DNA of 64,000 nucleotides, taken from NCBI RefSeq assembly GCF_029211265.1, contig NZ_JARGEL010000016.1, positions 1 to 64,000 of the forward strand. The letters are read 5' to 3'. The position numbers and the translations under genes were made by a program. This stretch comes from Extensimonas soli. GTDB lineage: Bacteria > Pseudomonadota > Gammaproteobacteria > Burkholderiales > Burkholderiaceae_C. The notes beneath the pieces are model-generated. The model made no database searches. It was not told the origin of the DNA and saw nothing but the letters and a program-made list of their open reading frames with translations. Positions 36,301-48,535 of the stretch are shown here, piece after piece (the first letter of the stretch is position 1; every line of letters starts with the position of its first letter).

Positions 36301-37065
36301 ATGAAACGCTTTCGCATTCTTGCCGCCGCATTGCTGGCACTGTGCGCCCTCGGTGCGGCCCAGGCGCGCTCGCTCGACACCGTGCGCAAAGACGGGCGGA
36401 TCGTCGTCGCCACCGAGGGCCAGTTCGCCCCCTTCAATTACTTCAAGGGCAGCACCCTGACAGGCTTCGAGGTCGAACTCGCCGAACTCGTCACCCAGCG
36501 CATGGGGCTCAAGACCGATTGGAAGACGGTGGGCTTCGATGCCCTGCTCACCGGGCTGCAGCAAGACCGCTGGGATCTGGTGATCGCCTCGCACGGCGTG
36601 ACGCCCGAGCGCGCCAAAGCCGTCACGTTCACCGCGCCGCATTACTGCTCGGGCGGCATCGTGGTGTCGCTCGATCCGGCGATCCGCAGCGCCAAGGACC
36701 TGGCGGGCAAGGTGGTCGCCGTGCAGACGGGCACGAGCTACCTCGAGAGCGTGCAAAAAATCCCCGGCATCCAGCAGATGAAGAACTTCCCCACCGACGT
36801 CGATGCCCGCAGCGCACTGCTCTCACACCGCGTCGATGCCTGGGTCACCGACCGTTTCGTCGCCAAGGAGATGATCGCGAAGGCTCCAAACGCAGGCATG
36901 AAGCTCGGCGACATGGTGTTCGTCGAGCGTATCGCCGCGGCCGTCGCCAAGGGCAACCAGGCGCTCGCCGACGCCTGGTCCAAGGCGCTCGCGCAAACCA
37001 TGGCCGACGGCAGCTACACCGCCCTGTCGCAAAAATACTTCGGCGAAGACGTGCGCTGCCACTGA
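36301..37065 (+). CDS. Amino-acid ABC transporter, periplasmic binding protein
   Basis: 254 residues. Signal peptide MKRFRILAAALLALCALGAAQA, then RKDGRIVVATEGQFAPFNYF and FEVELAELVTQRMGL, the class 3 polar-amino-acid binding fold (HisJ/GlnH-like). GFDALLTGLQQDRWDLVIA and KDLAGKVVAVQTGTSY are also characteristic. It hands its ligand to the permease and ATPase encoded next. The exact amino acid is not determinable. Confidence 0.92.
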   Translation: MKRFRILAAALLALCALGAAQARSLDTVRKDGRIVVATEGQFAPFNYFKGSTLTGFEVELAELVTQRMGLKTDWKTVGFDALLTGLQQDRWDLVIASHGVTPERAKAVTFTAPHYCSGGIVVSLDPAIRSAKDLAGKVVAVQTGTSYLESVQKIPGIQQMKNFPTDVDARSALLSHRVDAWVTDRFVAKEMIAKAPNAGMKLGDMVFVERIAAAVAKGNQALADAWSKALAQTMADGSYTALSQKYFGEDVRCH

Positions 37066-37101
37066 GTCTGCGATCGCTGCCGCCTTCGCTTTACGACCTG
37101 C

Positions 37102-37880
37102 ATGTTGACCGCCCTTTGGCCTGCGCACTGGAGCCGCTCGCAGCGCAGCAACGCCACGCTGGTGGCGGCCGTCATTCTCATGGTGTTGGTACTGGCCCTG
37201 CTGGGGCAATTGCTGGCTTTGCTGCCCGAGCCGATCGGCCCGAACGCGCAGGCTTTTTCTGATGGCGCGCGCACCACGCTGTGGCTCACCTTGCTCAGCG
37301 GCACGCTGGGGCTGGTGCTGGGCGTGGGCGCAGCGCTTGCCCGCACGGCACGCTGGGCCGCACTGCGCCGCGTGGCGGGGTTTTATATCTGGGTCATGCG
37401 CGGCACGCCCTTGCTGGTGCAGATTCTGTTCGTTTACTTTGCGCTGCCGGCCTTGATCCCGGGGCTCAACCTGCCGGAATTTGCGGCTGCGGTGTTGGCC
37501 CTGGGGCTCAACGTGGGCGCGTACAACGCCGAGGCCTTGCGCGCCGGGCTGCTGGCCGTGCCGCGCGGCCAGACCGAGGCGGCACGGGCGCTGGGCCTCG
37601 CGCGCAGGCATGTGTTTTTTGACGTGGTGTTCCCGCAGGCGTTCAAGATTGCGCTGCCGCCGCTGGTGAGCAACTTCGTCGCGCTGCTCAAGGATTCGTC
37701 GCTGGCCTACGCGATCGGTGTGGTCGAGCTCACCAACGTGGGCAATCGCATCCAGTCGGCCACGTTCCAGCCGGTGGCCACGCTCAGCACCGTGGCGCTG
37801 ACGTATCTGCTGCTCACCACGCTGGTGACGCAGGTCTCGAACGCCGTGGAGCACCGCTTCGACATCGAGGGGCGCCTGCA

Positions 37881-37884
<4 letters not shown>
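37102..37884 (+). CDS. Amino-acid ABC transporter permease (HisM/GlnP family)
   Basis: 260 residues with about five membrane helices. [17 protein letters not shown] is the family marker, the EAA loop is [23 protein letters not shown], and [20 protein letters not shown] is the conserved C-terminal part. It is the only permease gene in the operon, so it probably homodimerises. Its stop overlaps the ATPase start by ATGA. Confidence 0.92.
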
Positions 37885-38657
<773 letters not shown>

Positions 38658-38703
38658 TTTTTACTTTTTCTCTGTGTCGGCGCGGCTGCTGACACCGTGT
38701 TCC

Positions 38704-39588
38704 ATGCATTCTGAACGTCTTGGCCTGCTGGCCCTGCTGGTCGTGACCATCGTCTGGGGCACGACTTTTCCCGCGATGAAACTGCTGTCGGCGCAGCTCG
38801 ACGCGCTGCAGATCATCTGGCTGCGCTTTGCCGTCGCCTCACTGGTGCTCGCGCCGCTGTGGCGCGGCATGCGCAGGCCCGAGCGCGCGTGGGGAGGGCT
38901 GCTCGGAGCCTTGCTGTTCATCGCGTTCTGGCTGCAGATCGAGGGGCTCGCGCGCACCAGCAGCAACCGCAACGCTTTCGTCACGGGGCTCAACGTGCTC
39001 GTGGTGCCGCTGTTGGCCATGCTGGTGCTGCGGCGCCGCTACGGCTGGCACCTGTGGGCGGCTTGCGCTTTGGCCTGCACCGGCATGGCGCTGATGTTCC
39101 GCGCGGATGCGCCCTGGAATTTCGGTGACACGCTCACGCTGGTGAGCACCTTGTTTTATGCGCTCTACATCCTGGCGCTCGAAGAATGCGCGCGCCGCAC
39201 GGCGGCCCAGCCGCTGCGCGCCACGCGCATGGCCACGGTGCAGGCGGGCGTGATGTGTGCCGCCGCGACGGCGCTGTTGCTGATACGCGGCAGTGGCCTG
39301 GGTTGGCTGGCGTCGCTTGAGCGGCTGGATGCGGAGCATTGGGGCGCGCTGCTGTATCTGGGGCTGGTGGCCAGCGTGCTCGTCGTGAGCTTGCAGGCCT
39401 GGGGGCAGCAGCGCGTCGATGCCATGCGCAGCGCCATCGTGTTCGGGCTCGAGCCGGTGTGTGCCGCGCTCGCCGCGTGGGTGCTGCTGGGCGAGCGGCT
39501 TGGCTGGTCGGGCAGTGCGGGCGCGGCGCTGATCGTAGTTGCGTTGGTGCTGAGCCAGTTGCCTTCGCCAGGTGCGCGTAATTCCTGA
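38704..39588 (+). CDS. EamA-family (DMT) transporter
   Basis: 294 residues with ten predicted membrane helices in two EamA repeats. The first begins LGLLALLVVTIVWGTTFPAMK; the second contains GLVASVLVVSLQAWGQQRVD and IVFGLEPVCAALAAWVLLGE. Such proteins export metabolites or amino acids. The start at 38704 avoids overlap with the ABC ATPase gene; the frame is open further upstream. Convergent with mrdA, 12 bp apart. Confidence 0.87.
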   Translation: MHSERLGLLALLVVTIVWGTTFPAMKLLSAQLDALQIIWLRFAVASLVLAPLWRGMRRPERAWGGLLGALLFIAFWLQIEGLARTSSNRNAFVTGLNVLVVPLLAMLVLRRRYGWHLWAACALACTGMALMFRADAPWNFGDTLTLVSTLFYALYILALEECARRTAAQPLRATRMATVQAGVMCAAATALLLIRGSGLGWLASLERLDAEHWGALLYLGLVASVLVVSLQAWGQQRVDAMRSAIVFGLEPVCAALAAWVLLGERLGWSGSAGAALIVVALVLSQLPSPGARNS

Positions 39589-39600
39589 GCTGGGCCTGGG

Positions 39601-41655
39601 TCAAGGCGCTTGTTGCACTGCGGGCGACAGCGGCACTTCGGCCGCCTGCCTTGGCTTGCCGATCGGTGCGGTGGCCTTGCCGCTGCGCACCGCCGCGATG
39701 TCTTCCTCGCTCGGGTATTCGCCCAACAACCAGTAGTCGAACACGCGCCGCGCGATCGGCGCGGCAGCACTCGCGCCCCAGCCGGCGTTTTCGACGATCA
39801 CCGCGAGCGCGATGCGCGGCGACTCGGCCGGGGCGAAGGCCATGTAGAGCGCGTGGTCGCGCTGGCGCTCCTGCAGTTTGCTGGCGTTGTATTTTTCCTT
39901 CTGCCCTATGGTCACGGCCTGCGCCGTGCCGGTCTTGCCCGCCGAGAGGTAGCGCGCGCCGGCAAAGGCCCGCGCGGCGGTGCCCTGCTGCGTCACGCCG
40001 ACCATGGCGCGGTGCACCACCTCGACGTTTTCAGGCTTGAAGCCGAGGTTCACGCCGGGCTCTGCGGGCAGCGTCTGGCGCGCGTGCGTGACCGGATCGA
40101 GCGTGGCCAGCCCCAGGTGCGGGCGGTGGCGCACCCCGCCATTGGCCAGCGTGGCCGTGGCCTGGGCAAGCTGCAGGATGGTGAAGTTGTTGTAGCCCTG
40201 GCCTATGCCCAGCGAAATGGTCTCGCCCGCGTACCAGACTTTTTGCTCGGGGCGGCGGTAGGTGGCGCGCTTCCAGGCCTGGCTGGGCAGCACGCCGCGC
40301 AGTTCGCCGCCGAGGTCTATGCCGGTGACCTGCCCGAAGTCCAGCGGCTTCATGAAATCGTGGATGGCGTCCACGCCCAGGTCGTTCGCGAGGGAGTAGA
40401 AATAGACGTTGCTCGAGAGCATGATCGCGCGGTGCATGTCCACCACGCCCAGGCCGCCGTCTTCGTGGCTACGGAAGGTGTGGCCGCCGAAGGTCCACGC
40501 GCCGCGATCGACGATGGTGTCGCGCGGGGTGCGTTTGCCCAGTTCGAGCGCGGCCAGCGCCATGAAGGGTTTGTAGGTCGAGCCCGGCGGGTAGGTGCCG
40601 CGCAGGGCGCGGTTGAGCAGGGGCTTGTCGAGCGATTCGTTGAGCGCCGTCCAGTTCTCCACGTCTATGCCTTCGACGAACAGGTTCGGGTCGAACGTGG
40701 GTTTGGAGACGAGCGCGAGCACTTCGCCCGTGCGCGGGTCCAGAGCCACGAGCGCGCCGCGCCGCTCGCCGAACAGGTCTTCGACCATTTGTTGCAGCTT
40801 GATGTCGAGCGCGAGCACCACGTTGCTGCCCGGCGTGGCCGGGCGGCTCGCGAGCTTGCGCACGGCGCGTCCGCCGGCAGAGGTTTCCATCAGCTCCACG
40901 CCCGTGGTGCCGTGCAGCAGCGCCTCATAGTTTTGCTCTATGCCCAGCTTGCCTATGTATTCGGTGCCGCGGTAGTTGGCCTCGTCGTCCGAGTCCTGGA
41001 TGCGCTCTTTTTCCGCCTGGTTGATGCGGCCTATGTAGCCTATGGCGTGGCTCGCGGTCTCGGCGAGGGGGTAGCTGCGAAAGAGCCGTGCCTTCACATC
41101 GACGCCCGGAAAGCGAAAGCGCTGCGCCGCAAAGCGCGCCACCTCTTCGTCCGTGAGGCGCGTGCGTATGGGCAGCGAATCGAAGTTGCGCGATTCTTCG
41201 AGCAGGCGCTTGAAGCGCCTGCGGTCGCGCGGCTGGATCTCGACCACCTGCGCCAGCGCGTCCAGCGTGGCTTCGAGGTCGGGCACCTTGGAGGGCGTGA
41301 TCTCGAGCGTGTACGCGGCGTAGTTGCTCGCGAGCACCACGCCGTTGCGGTCCAGGATCAAACCGCGACTGGGCACGATGGGCAGCACTGCCGTGCGGTT
41401 GCTCTCGGCCTGCGCAGCCAGGTCTTCGTGGCGTATCACCTGCAGGTACACCAGCCGCGCGAGCACCAGGCCAAACGCCAGCAGCACCACCGCGCCCATG
41501 ACGAGCACGCGCAGGCGAAAGTCCGCCGCGTCGGCCTGGACGTTGCGCAGCTCGGCGACGAACGCGACCTCTTCGCCCGGCCATGGCGCATCGCTGCCCT
41601 GCAGGCGCCTGCGCAGGCGCAGTGCGGTCTGGCGAAGGCGCGCAAACCTCGGCAT
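39601..41655 (-). CDS. mrdA: Penicillin-binding protein 2 (elongasome transpeptidase)
   Basis: 684 residues. N-terminal TM at about 50-72, then the PBP2 dimerisation region (VPSRGLILDRNGVVLASN). The transpeptidase motifs are STYK at 359-362, SSN in LSSNVYFYS and KTG in SAGKTGTAQ. It crosslinks peptidoglycan during elongation with RodA and MreBCD. The ATG at 41655 lies 2 bp beyond the mreD stop. No rodA follows within the window; the next downstream gene is a convergent EamA transporter. Confidence 0.95.
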   Translation of the reverse strand: MPRFARLRQTALRLRRRLQGSDAPWPGEEVAFVAELRNVQADAADFRLRVLVMGAVVLLAFGLVLARLVYLQVIRHEDLAAQAESNRTAVLPIVPSRGLILDRNGVVLASNYAAYTLEITPSKVPDLEATLDALAQVVEIQPRDRRRFKRLLEESRNFDSLPIRTRLTDEEVARFAAQRFRFPGVDVKARLFRSYPLAETASHAIGYIGRINQAEKERIQDSDDEANYRGTEYIGKLGIEQNYEALLHGTTGVELMETSAGGRAVRKLASRPATPGSNVVLALDIKLQQMVEDLFGERRGALVALDPRTGEVLALVSKPTFDPNLFVEGIDVENWTALNESLDKPLLNRALRGTYPPGSTYKPFMALAALELGKRTPRDTIVDRGAWTFGGHTFRSHEDGGLGVVDMHRAIMLSSNVYFYSLANDLGVDAIHDFMKPLDFGQVTGIDLGGELRGVLPSQAWKRATYRRPEQKVWYAGETISLGIGQGYNNFTILQLAQATATLANGGVRHRPHLGLATLDPVTHARQTLPAEPGVNLGFKPENVEVVHRAMVGVTQQGTAARAFAGARYLSAGKTGTAQAVTIGQKEKYNASKLQERQRDHALYMAFAPAESPRIALAVIVENAGWGASAAAPIARRVFDYWLLGEYPSEEDIAAVRSGKATAPIGKPRQAAEVPLSPAVQQAP

Positions 41656-41657
41656 GG

Positions 41658-42176
41658 TCACAAGGGGCGGTTTTCGTCGCGCGCGGGCGGGCGGCGCTGG
41701 GGGGCCAGCAGGACCCAGCTCGCCAGCGGCCACAGCAGGGTTTCGAGCAACGGTGCAATGACACCGGCCAGGCCCGGGAACACACCACCCCAGGCGAGCC
41801 CCACGGCCAGCGCCATCGCGTGCGCGAGCAGCAGCAGCGGCAGCACGTGCAAGGCCTGCGCCCAGGCGCTGAACCACGCGAGCCGTCGCTGCAGCGCCGC
41901 GGCGCCGTAGGCGAGCACGGTGTAGGCGAGCGCATGCTGGCCCAGCAGGCTGGTGGCTTGCACGTCCATGCACAGGCCCAGCACGAAAGCCGTGCCCATG
42001 CCCACGCGCTGCGGCTGGTGCACGCACCAGAAAGCGAGCAGCAGCATGAGGAAGTCCGGCAGCCAGACCACGCGCCCGAGCGGCAGCATGTTCAGCGCCA
42101 GCCCGGCGACCAGGCTCGCGGCGATGAAAAAAGGCTTGGCCGGCAACAGCAGCGGCTGCCCGCGCGGCATGATCAT
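41658..42176 (-). CDS. mreD: Rod shape-determining protein MreD
   Basis: 172 residues, mostly hydrophobic, with five predicted helices (AASLVAGLALNMLPLGRVVWLPDFLMLL; GTAFVLGLCMDVQATSLLGQHALAY). The LGLCMDV-like segment and length are typical of MreD. Its start overlaps the mreC stop by ATGA and it is followed at once by mrdA, so the genes are tightly coupled. Confidence 0.92.
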   Translation of the reverse strand: MIMPRGQPLLLPAKPFFIAASLVAGLALNMLPLGRVVWLPDFLMLLLAFWCVHQPQRVGMGTAFVLGLCMDVQATSLLGQHALAYTVLAYGAAALQRRLAWFSAWAQALHVLPLLLLAHAMALAVGLAWGGVFPGLAGVIAPLLETLLWPLASWVLLAPQRRPPARDENRPL

Positions 42177-43144
42177 GGTGCGCGTCCTCCCTTGCCTTCG
42201 GTCTTTTCGGTCTTGCTTTCGCCCTTGCCTTTCTTTTTCGCAGCAGGCGCTTCGAGGGCCGAGGCCGGTGGGCGCTCCGGCAGCTGCGCGGCGAGCGGCT
42301 GCAGCACGAGCACGTGGCGCGCGCCCTGCACCTGGGCGAGCGGTGCACAGGCGACGCGCGCAAAGGTCGAATCGGCGCGGCGCTCGACGCGCAGCACCCG
42401 GGCCACGGGCTGGCCCGGCGGATAAACGCCATCGACGCCGCTGGTGCTGAGCAGGTCGCCTTCGCGGATGTCCGCACTGCTGGGCATGAAGCGCAGTTCC
42501 AGGCTGCCGCTGTGACCCGCCACCGGGTCACCAAAGGCCACGCCGCGCGCCCCGGTGCGCATGTTCTGTACGGGCGTCGCCTGCTCGCGGTCGATCAGCA
42601 GCGTGACTTCGCTCACGAGCGGCAGCACGCGCGTCACCTGGCCGAGCACGCCCGCGGCATCGATGACGGGCGCGCCCGCCACCACGCCCGCGGCCTGGCC
42701 GCGGTCTATGACCACGCGGCGGCTGAACGGATCGGCCGCGTCGTAGATCACCTCGGCCGCCTGGGCCGGGGTGTCCAGCCGGTTTTTCAGCTGCAGCAAT
42801 TGACGCAGTTGCTGGTTTTCCTGAAGGAGCAAGTCCGTCTGGTGCGCGCGCTGCGCGAGCTGCAGCATCTGGGCGCGCGCGGCCCGGGCTTCAGCCTCGG
42901 CCTGGTGCAGCGACTGAAAGTAGTCCAGCCCCTGGTGTGCGAACTCCACGGGCTGGCGCATCAGCCACTGCGCGGGGTACAGCACTGTGGCCACGGCCCG
43001 GCGCAGCGGCCCTACGAGCTGAAAACGCGCATCGGCCACCATCAGGAACAGCGCCAGTGCAGCGTACAGCGCCAGTTGCGACAGCGGCGACGGCCCCTGT
43101 TTGAAGAGCGAGGGCGCGCTGCGCTCCAGGGTTGCGGGCGGCAT
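42173..43144 (-). CDS. mreC: Rod shape-determining protein MreC
   Basis: 323 residues. One TM near 23-40 (LSQLALYAALALFLMVADAR), a coiled coil (LHQAEAEARAARAQMLQLAQ), then the beta domains with IDRGQAAGVVAGAPVIDAAGVLGQV and LLSTSGVDGVYPPGQPVA. The lysine-rich tail (AAKKKGKGESKTEKTEGKGG) is longer than in E. coli. It is periplasmic and links MreB to the cell-wall synthases. Confidence 0.93.
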   Translation of the reverse strand: MPPATLERSAPSLFKQGPSPLSQLALYAALALFLMVADARFQLVGPLRRAVATVLYPAQWLMRQPVEFAHQGLDYFQSLHQAEAEARAARAQMLQLAQRAHQTDLLLQENQQLRQLLQLKNRLDTPAQAAEVIYDAADPFSRRVVIDRGQAAGVVAGAPVIDAAGVLGQVTRVLPLVSEVTLLIDREQATPVQNMRTGARGVAFGDPVAGHSGSLELRFMPSSADIREGDLLSTSGVDGVYPPGQPVARVLRVERRADSTFARVACAPLAQVQGARHVLVLQPLAAQLPERPPASALEAPAAKKKGKGESKTEKTEGKGGRAP

Positions 43145-43271
43145 GGGGCGGGTTCAGGAGGGGGCGATCAGAGCGAAGCCGACGGCAAGGTGCGATGCGG
43201 GCATCCGTGCAGGGGCCACAAGCGCGCGCACTGGCATCCGCAGGGCATGATCGCGCGGCGCTCCAAACGCC

Positions 43272-44315
<1,044 letters not shown>

Positions 44316-44529
44316 TCAAAATCCTCTGGGGCACGGCATGCACGTGCGGCCTGCCAGTGCCGGGTTGGTGGGGTCAAAAGTTTTGCTTTTTTCGCACAAT
44401 GACCGGCAGGAGGGAGGGTATTGCGGCAAAGCCGGGATAATACCCGATCCCCTCTGCGCGAACCGTGCCACGGCTTGGCGCGCAGCACAGTTTTACATCT
44501 GTGGCAGCACCACTTCCACCCTTGTTTTT

Positions 44530-44829
44530 ATGGCACTGACACCCCAGGACATCGGGCGCATCGCGCACCTGGCGCGGCTTGCGCTCAGCCCCGCCGAAGC
44601 CGAGCGCATGCACACGCAGCTCAACGGCTTTTTTGCCATCGTCGAGCAGATGCGCGCCGTCGATACCAGCGGCCTCACGCCGCTGCCGCACCCCGTCGCC
44701 ACCGTGCAGCCCGTGGCCCTGCGGCTGCGCGACGACGTCGCGAGCGAGCCCAACCAGCGTGAGCGCAACCAGCGCAGCGCGCCGGCCGTGGAGCGCGGCC
44801 TGTACCTCGTGCCCAAAGTCATCGAGTGA
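44530..44829 (+). CDS. gatC: Asp-tRNA(Asn)/Glu-tRNA(Gln) amidotransferase subunit C
   Basis: 99 residues, [20 protein letters not shown], then [25 protein letters not shown] and [18 protein letters not shown], the conserved GatC ends. It stabilises the GatAB heterodimer. A gataAT-type -10 (GATAAT near 44435) lies about 90 bp upstream. gatA starts 8 bp after its stop. Confidence 0.94.
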   Translation: MALTPQDIGRIAHLARLALSPAEAERMHTQLNGFFAIVEQMRAVDTSGLTPLPHPVATVQPVALRLRDDVASEPNQRERNQRSAPAVERGLYLVPKVIE

Positions 44830-44837
44830 GGCCGCGC

Positions 44838-46334
44838 ATGACATCGACCCCTGCATTGCACGATCTGGGCGTGGCCGAACTCGCCGCCCAATTGCGCGCC
44901 CGCCGCGTGTCCGCCGTCGAAGCGGCGCAGCATTTTCTGGCGCGCGCGCGCACCCACCAGCACCTGGGTGCCTACCTCGCGCTGAACGAAGAAGCGACGC
45001 TCGCGCAGGCACGCGCCGCCGATGCGCGCCTGCAGGCCGGCACGGGCGGCCCGCTCGAAGGCGTGCCCATCGCACACAAGGACATCTTCGTCACCCAGGA
45101 CTTCCCGAGCACCGCGGGCTCGAAAATGCTCGCGGGCTACCAGTCACCGTTCGACGCGACCGTGGTGCAGCGCCTCGCCGCGGCCGGCTGCGTGACGCTG
45201 GGCAAGCTCAATTGCGACGAATTCGCCATGGGTTCGGCCAACGAAAACTCGGCCATCGCGCCACTGGGCTTTGACGCGCCCGCGCCGGTGCGCAACCCCT
45301 GGGACACCGCTCGCGTGCCCGGCGGCTCCTCGGGCGGCAGTGCGGTGGCCGTGGCGGCGCGCCTGGCGCCCGCCGCGACGGGCACCGACACTGGCGGCTC
45401 GATCCGCCAACCCGCCTCGTTTTGCGGCATCACGGGCATCAAGCCGACCTACGGGCGCGCCTCGCGCTACGGCATGATCGCCTTTGCCTCCAGCCTCGAC
45501 CAGGCCGGCCCCATGGCGCGTTCGGCGCAGGACTGCGCGCTGCTGCTGTCGGCCCTGTGCGGCCCCGACCCCGACCGCGATTCGACTTCACTCGACCTGC
45601 CCGCCGAAGACTTCAGCGCGCGGCTGGGCGACAGCTTCGATGGCCTGCGCATCGGCATCCCCGCCGAGTTTTTCGGTGAGGGGCTGGCCGAAGACGTGCG
45701 CGCCACGGTCGAAGCCGCGCTCAAGGAGTACGAAAAACTCGGCGCCACGCTCGTGCCCATCCGCCTGCCGCGCACCGAGCTATCGATTCCGGTGTACTAC
45801 ATCATCGCGCCCGCCGAGGCGAGCTCCAACCTGAGCCGCTACGACGGCGTCAAGTTTGGCCACCGCGCACGCGACTACACCGACCTCGAAGACATGTACA
45901 AAAAGACCCGCGCCGAAGGCTTCGGCGACGAGGTCAAGCGCCGCATCATGATAGGCACCTACGTGCTGAGCCACGGCTACTACGACGCCTACTACCTGCA
46001 GGCGCAAAAAATCCGCCGCATGATCGCCGACGACTTCCAGCAGGCTTTCACGCACTGCGACCTGATCGCCGGCCCCGTCGCACCGAGCGTGGCCTGGTCC
46101 CTGGGCGCACACGGCAGCGACCCGCTCGCCGACTACCTGGCCGACATCTACACCCTGCCCGCCTCGCTCGCGGGCCTGCCCGGCATGAGCGTGCCCGCGG
46201 GCTTTGGTGCGCACGGCATGCCCGTGGGGCTGCAGCTCATAGGCAACTATTTTCAGGAAGCCCGGCTGCTGAACGCAGCGCACCGCTTGCAGCAGGTGAC
46301 GGATTTTCATTTGCGCCAGCCCGGGGGGTTGTGA
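44838..46334 (+). CDS. gatA: Asp-tRNA(Asn)/Glu-tRNA(Gln) amidotransferase subunit A
   Basis: 498 residues of the amidase-signature family. The Ser-cisSer-Lys triad is visible: Lys81 in IAHKDIF, the GGSSGGS loop at 162-168 and Ser188 in TGGSIRQPA. It releases ammonia from glutamine for GatB. ATG 44838 is favoured; a GTG overlapping the gatC stop is an alternative. The stop overlaps the start of gatB. Confidence 0.96.
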   Translation: MTSTPALHDLGVAELAAQLRARRVSAVEAAQHFLARARTHQHLGAYLALNEEATLAQARAADARLQAGTGGPLEGVPIAHKDIFVTQDFPSTAGSKMLAGYQSPFDATVVQRLAAAGCVTLGKLNCDEFAMGSANENSAIAPLGFDAPAPVRNPWDTARVPGGSSGGSAVAVAARLAPAATGTDTGGSIRQPASFCGITGIKPTYGRASRYGMIAFASSLDQAGPMARSAQDCALLLSALCGPDPDRDSTSLDLPAEDFSARLGDSFDGLRIGIPAEFFGEGLAEDVRATVEAALKEYEKLGATLVPIRLPRTELSIPVYYIIAPAEASSNLSRYDGVKFGHRARDYTDLEDMYKKTRAEGFGDEVKRRIMIGTYVLSHGYYDAYYLQAQKIRRMIADDFQQAFTHCDLIAGPVAPSVAWSLGAHGSDPLADYLADIYTLPASLAGLPGMSVPAGFGAHGMPVGLQLIGNYFQEARLLNAAHRLQQVTDFHLRQPGGL

Positions 46335-47800
46335 TGATGACGAGCAGCAATTTGATCCACGGCTACGAAGTCGTGATCGGTTTCGAAACCCATGCGCAGC
46401 TGGCCACGCGCAGCAAAATCTTCAGCCGCGCCTCCACGGCGTTTGGCGCCGAGCCCAATACGCAGGCTTGCGCGGTCGATCTGGCCTTGCCGGGCACGCT
46501 GCCGGTGATGAACCGCGCGGCCGTCGAATGCGCTATCAAATTGGGACTCGCACTCGGCTCCCACATTGCGCCTATGAGCATTTTTGCGCGCAAAAACTAT
46601 TTCTACCCCGACCTGCCCAAGGGCTACCAGATCAGCCAGTACGAAATTCCCGTGGTGCAAGGCGGCGAGGTGTCGTTTTACGTGGGCGACGCGAAAAAAA
46701 CCGTGCGCCTGGTGCGCGCGCACCTCGAGGAGGATGCGGGCAAGTCGCTGCACGAAGAGTTCCACGGCATGAGCGGCATCGACCTGAACCGTGCCGGCAC
46801 GCCGCTGCTGGAAATCGTCACCGAGCCCGACATGCGCTCCACCGCCGAAGCCGTGGCCTACGCCCGCGAGCTGCACAAGATCGTCACCTGGATAGGCATC
46901 TGCGACGGCAACATGCAGGAGGGGAGCTTTCGCTGCGACGCGAACGTGAGCGTGCGCAAGCCCGGCCAGCCGCTGGGCACGCGGCGCGAGATCAAGAACC
47001 TCAACAGCTTCAAGTTCATGCAGCAGGCGATCGACTACGAGATCCGCTGGCAGATCGAGCAGCTCGAGGACGGCCACGCGATCCAGCAGGCCACGGTGCT
47101 GTTCGACCCCGCGACGGGCGAGACGCGCGCCATGCGCACCAAGGAGGACGCGGCCGACTACCGTTATTTCCCCGATCCAGATTTGCCACCGCTCCATATT
47201 TCAGAGCAATGGGTCGAGGAACAGCGTAGGCTGATGCCCGAATTGCCGCGTGCCATGGCGGCGCGCTTCGTAGTGGACTACGGCTTGCCCGAGTACGACG
47301 CGAGCACGCTCACGCAGTCGCCCGCGATGGCCGCGTACTTCGAGGCCGTGGCGCGCGCTTGCGGCCAGCCCAAGCTCGCGAGCAACTGGATCATGGGCGA
47401 AGTCTCGCGGCGCCTGAACGCCGAGGAAATCGGCATCGCGCACTCGCCCGTGGGCGCTGCGCAGCTTGCGGCGCTGATTGCGCGCATCGCGGACGACACG
47501 CTCAGCAACAACGCGGCGCGCCAGGTGTTCGACGCCTTATGGAAAGGCGAAGGGAAGGGCGAGGGCGGCGACGTCGATGCCTTGATCGAAGCCAAGGGTC
47601 TCAAGCAGGTGAACGATGCCGGCGCGCTCGAGCAGATCATCGCCGAGGTGATCGCCGCGAACCCCGACAACGTGGCGCAGTTCAAGGCCGGCAAGGACAA
47701 GGCCTTCAACGCGCTCGTCGGGCAGGTGATGAAGGCGAGCAAAGGCAAGGCGAATCCACAGCAGGTGAATGCGTTGCTGCGCGCCAGGCTCGAGGGATGA
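46334..47800 (+). CDS. gatB: Asp-tRNA(Asn)/Glu-tRNA(Gln) amidotransferase subunit B
   Basis: 488 residues. [22 protein letters not shown] and [15 protein letters not shown] are the catalytic cradle with metal ligands, [12 protein letters not shown] and [20 protein letters not shown] complete it, and the C-terminal YqeY-like tail ends [16 protein letters not shown]. It phosphorylates and amidates misacylated Glu-tRNA(Gln) or Asp-tRNA(Asn). Two adjacent ATGs (46334, 46337) follow a run of G that could serve as ribosome site. Confidence 0.96.
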   Translation: MMTSSNLIHGYEVVIGFETHAQLATRSKIFSRASTAFGAEPNTQACAVDLALPGTLPVMNRAAVECAIKLGLALGSHIAPMSIFARKNYFYPDLPKGYQISQYEIPVVQGGEVSFYVGDAKKTVRLVRAHLEEDAGKSLHEEFHGMSGIDLNRAGTPLLEIVTEPDMRSTAEAVAYARELHKIVTWIGICDGNMQEGSFRCDANVSVRKPGQPLGTRREIKNLNSFKFMQQAIDYEIRWQIEQLEDGHAIQQATVLFDPATGETRAMRTKEDAADYRYFPDPDLPPLHISEQWVEEQRRLMPELPRAMAARFVVDYGLPEYDASTLTQSPAMAAYFEAVARACGQPKLASNWIMGEVSRRLNAEEIGIAHSPVGAAQLAALIARIADDTLSNNAARQVFDALWKGEGKGEGGDVDALIEAKGLKQVNDAGALEQIIAEVIAANPDNVAQFKAGKDKAFNALVGQVMKASKGKANPQQVNALLRARLEG

Positions 47801-47833
47801 GAGAGCGCAGCGGCGGCCTGCTCGGCCCGTCCT

Positions 47834-48535
47834 TCAGCGTACCGATGGCGGGTTGAGGGCAGGGGGAGGCGTTGACACAGGCGCCGCGGCGGCGGAAGGC
47901 TGGCCTTGGCTGCGCCACAGCTCGCGCAGCTGCGCAAGCTCCGCGTCGAAACGCTGTTGAATACGGCGCTTTTCCTGCTCCTGCGCGGCAATGAAGCGCC
48001 ACTGCGCGGCTGTTTCGTCCTGGTTGTCGGCAACCTGGCGGCGCAGTTTCAGGGGGGCTTTGCTCGGGTCTTTTTGATAGAACTCCATCTCCGTATCCAG
48101 CGCCTTGCGCTCCTGCAGCAATTCCTGCAGGCGCTTGCGGGCGATGGCCGTGACCTCGTCGACCTGTGCCAGCGCGGCGGCGCGCTCGGCATCGTGCGCA
48201 GCCTGGTTCGGGTAGCGCGCGAGCAGGACGCGGTTGCGGCGGCGCTCTTCGAGCATGCGCGATTGCTCCTCGGCCTCTTTGCGGCGTTGCGCTTCGAGGG
48301 CTGCACGTTCCGGTTCGGTGAGCGAGGGGCCGATTTTGCGGCGCGTCACGCCCATGGGGCTGAGTTCACGCTGCTCGCGGTCCAGGCATTCGACGATGGG
48401 GCGGTCGGACGTGATGCGCCGGCCCTGGGCATCGGTGCAGGTGTAGATGCTGCCACCCGTGGGGGGTTGCGCGCCTGCGGCAATGGTGCCAAGGCCTGCG
48501 AGCAGCGCCGCACCGAGGTTCCAGAATTTGGTCAA
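47834..48535 (-). CDS. Secreted DUF4124-domain protein with coiled coil
   Basis: 233 residues. Signal peptide ([18 protein letters not shown]), then the DUF4124 segment [20 protein letters not shown] and [15 protein letters not shown] with paired cysteines. A long charged helix follows ([40 protein letters not shown]), then a Pro/Ala tail. Function unknown; a periplasmic location is inferred. It overlaps the pyrE stop by ATGA, so it is co-translated with pyrE. Confidence 0.83.
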   Translation of the reverse strand: MTKFWNLGAALLAGLGTIAAGAQPPTGGSIYTCTDAQGRRITSDRPIVECLDREQRELSPMGVTRRKIGPSLTEPERAALEAQRRKEAEEQSRMLEERRRNRVLLARYPNQAAHDAERAAALAQVDEVTAIARKRLQELLQERKALDTEMEFYQKDPSKAPLKLRRQVADNQDETAAQWRFIAAQEQEKRRIQQRFDAELAQLRELWRSQGQPSAAAAPVSTPPPALNPPSVR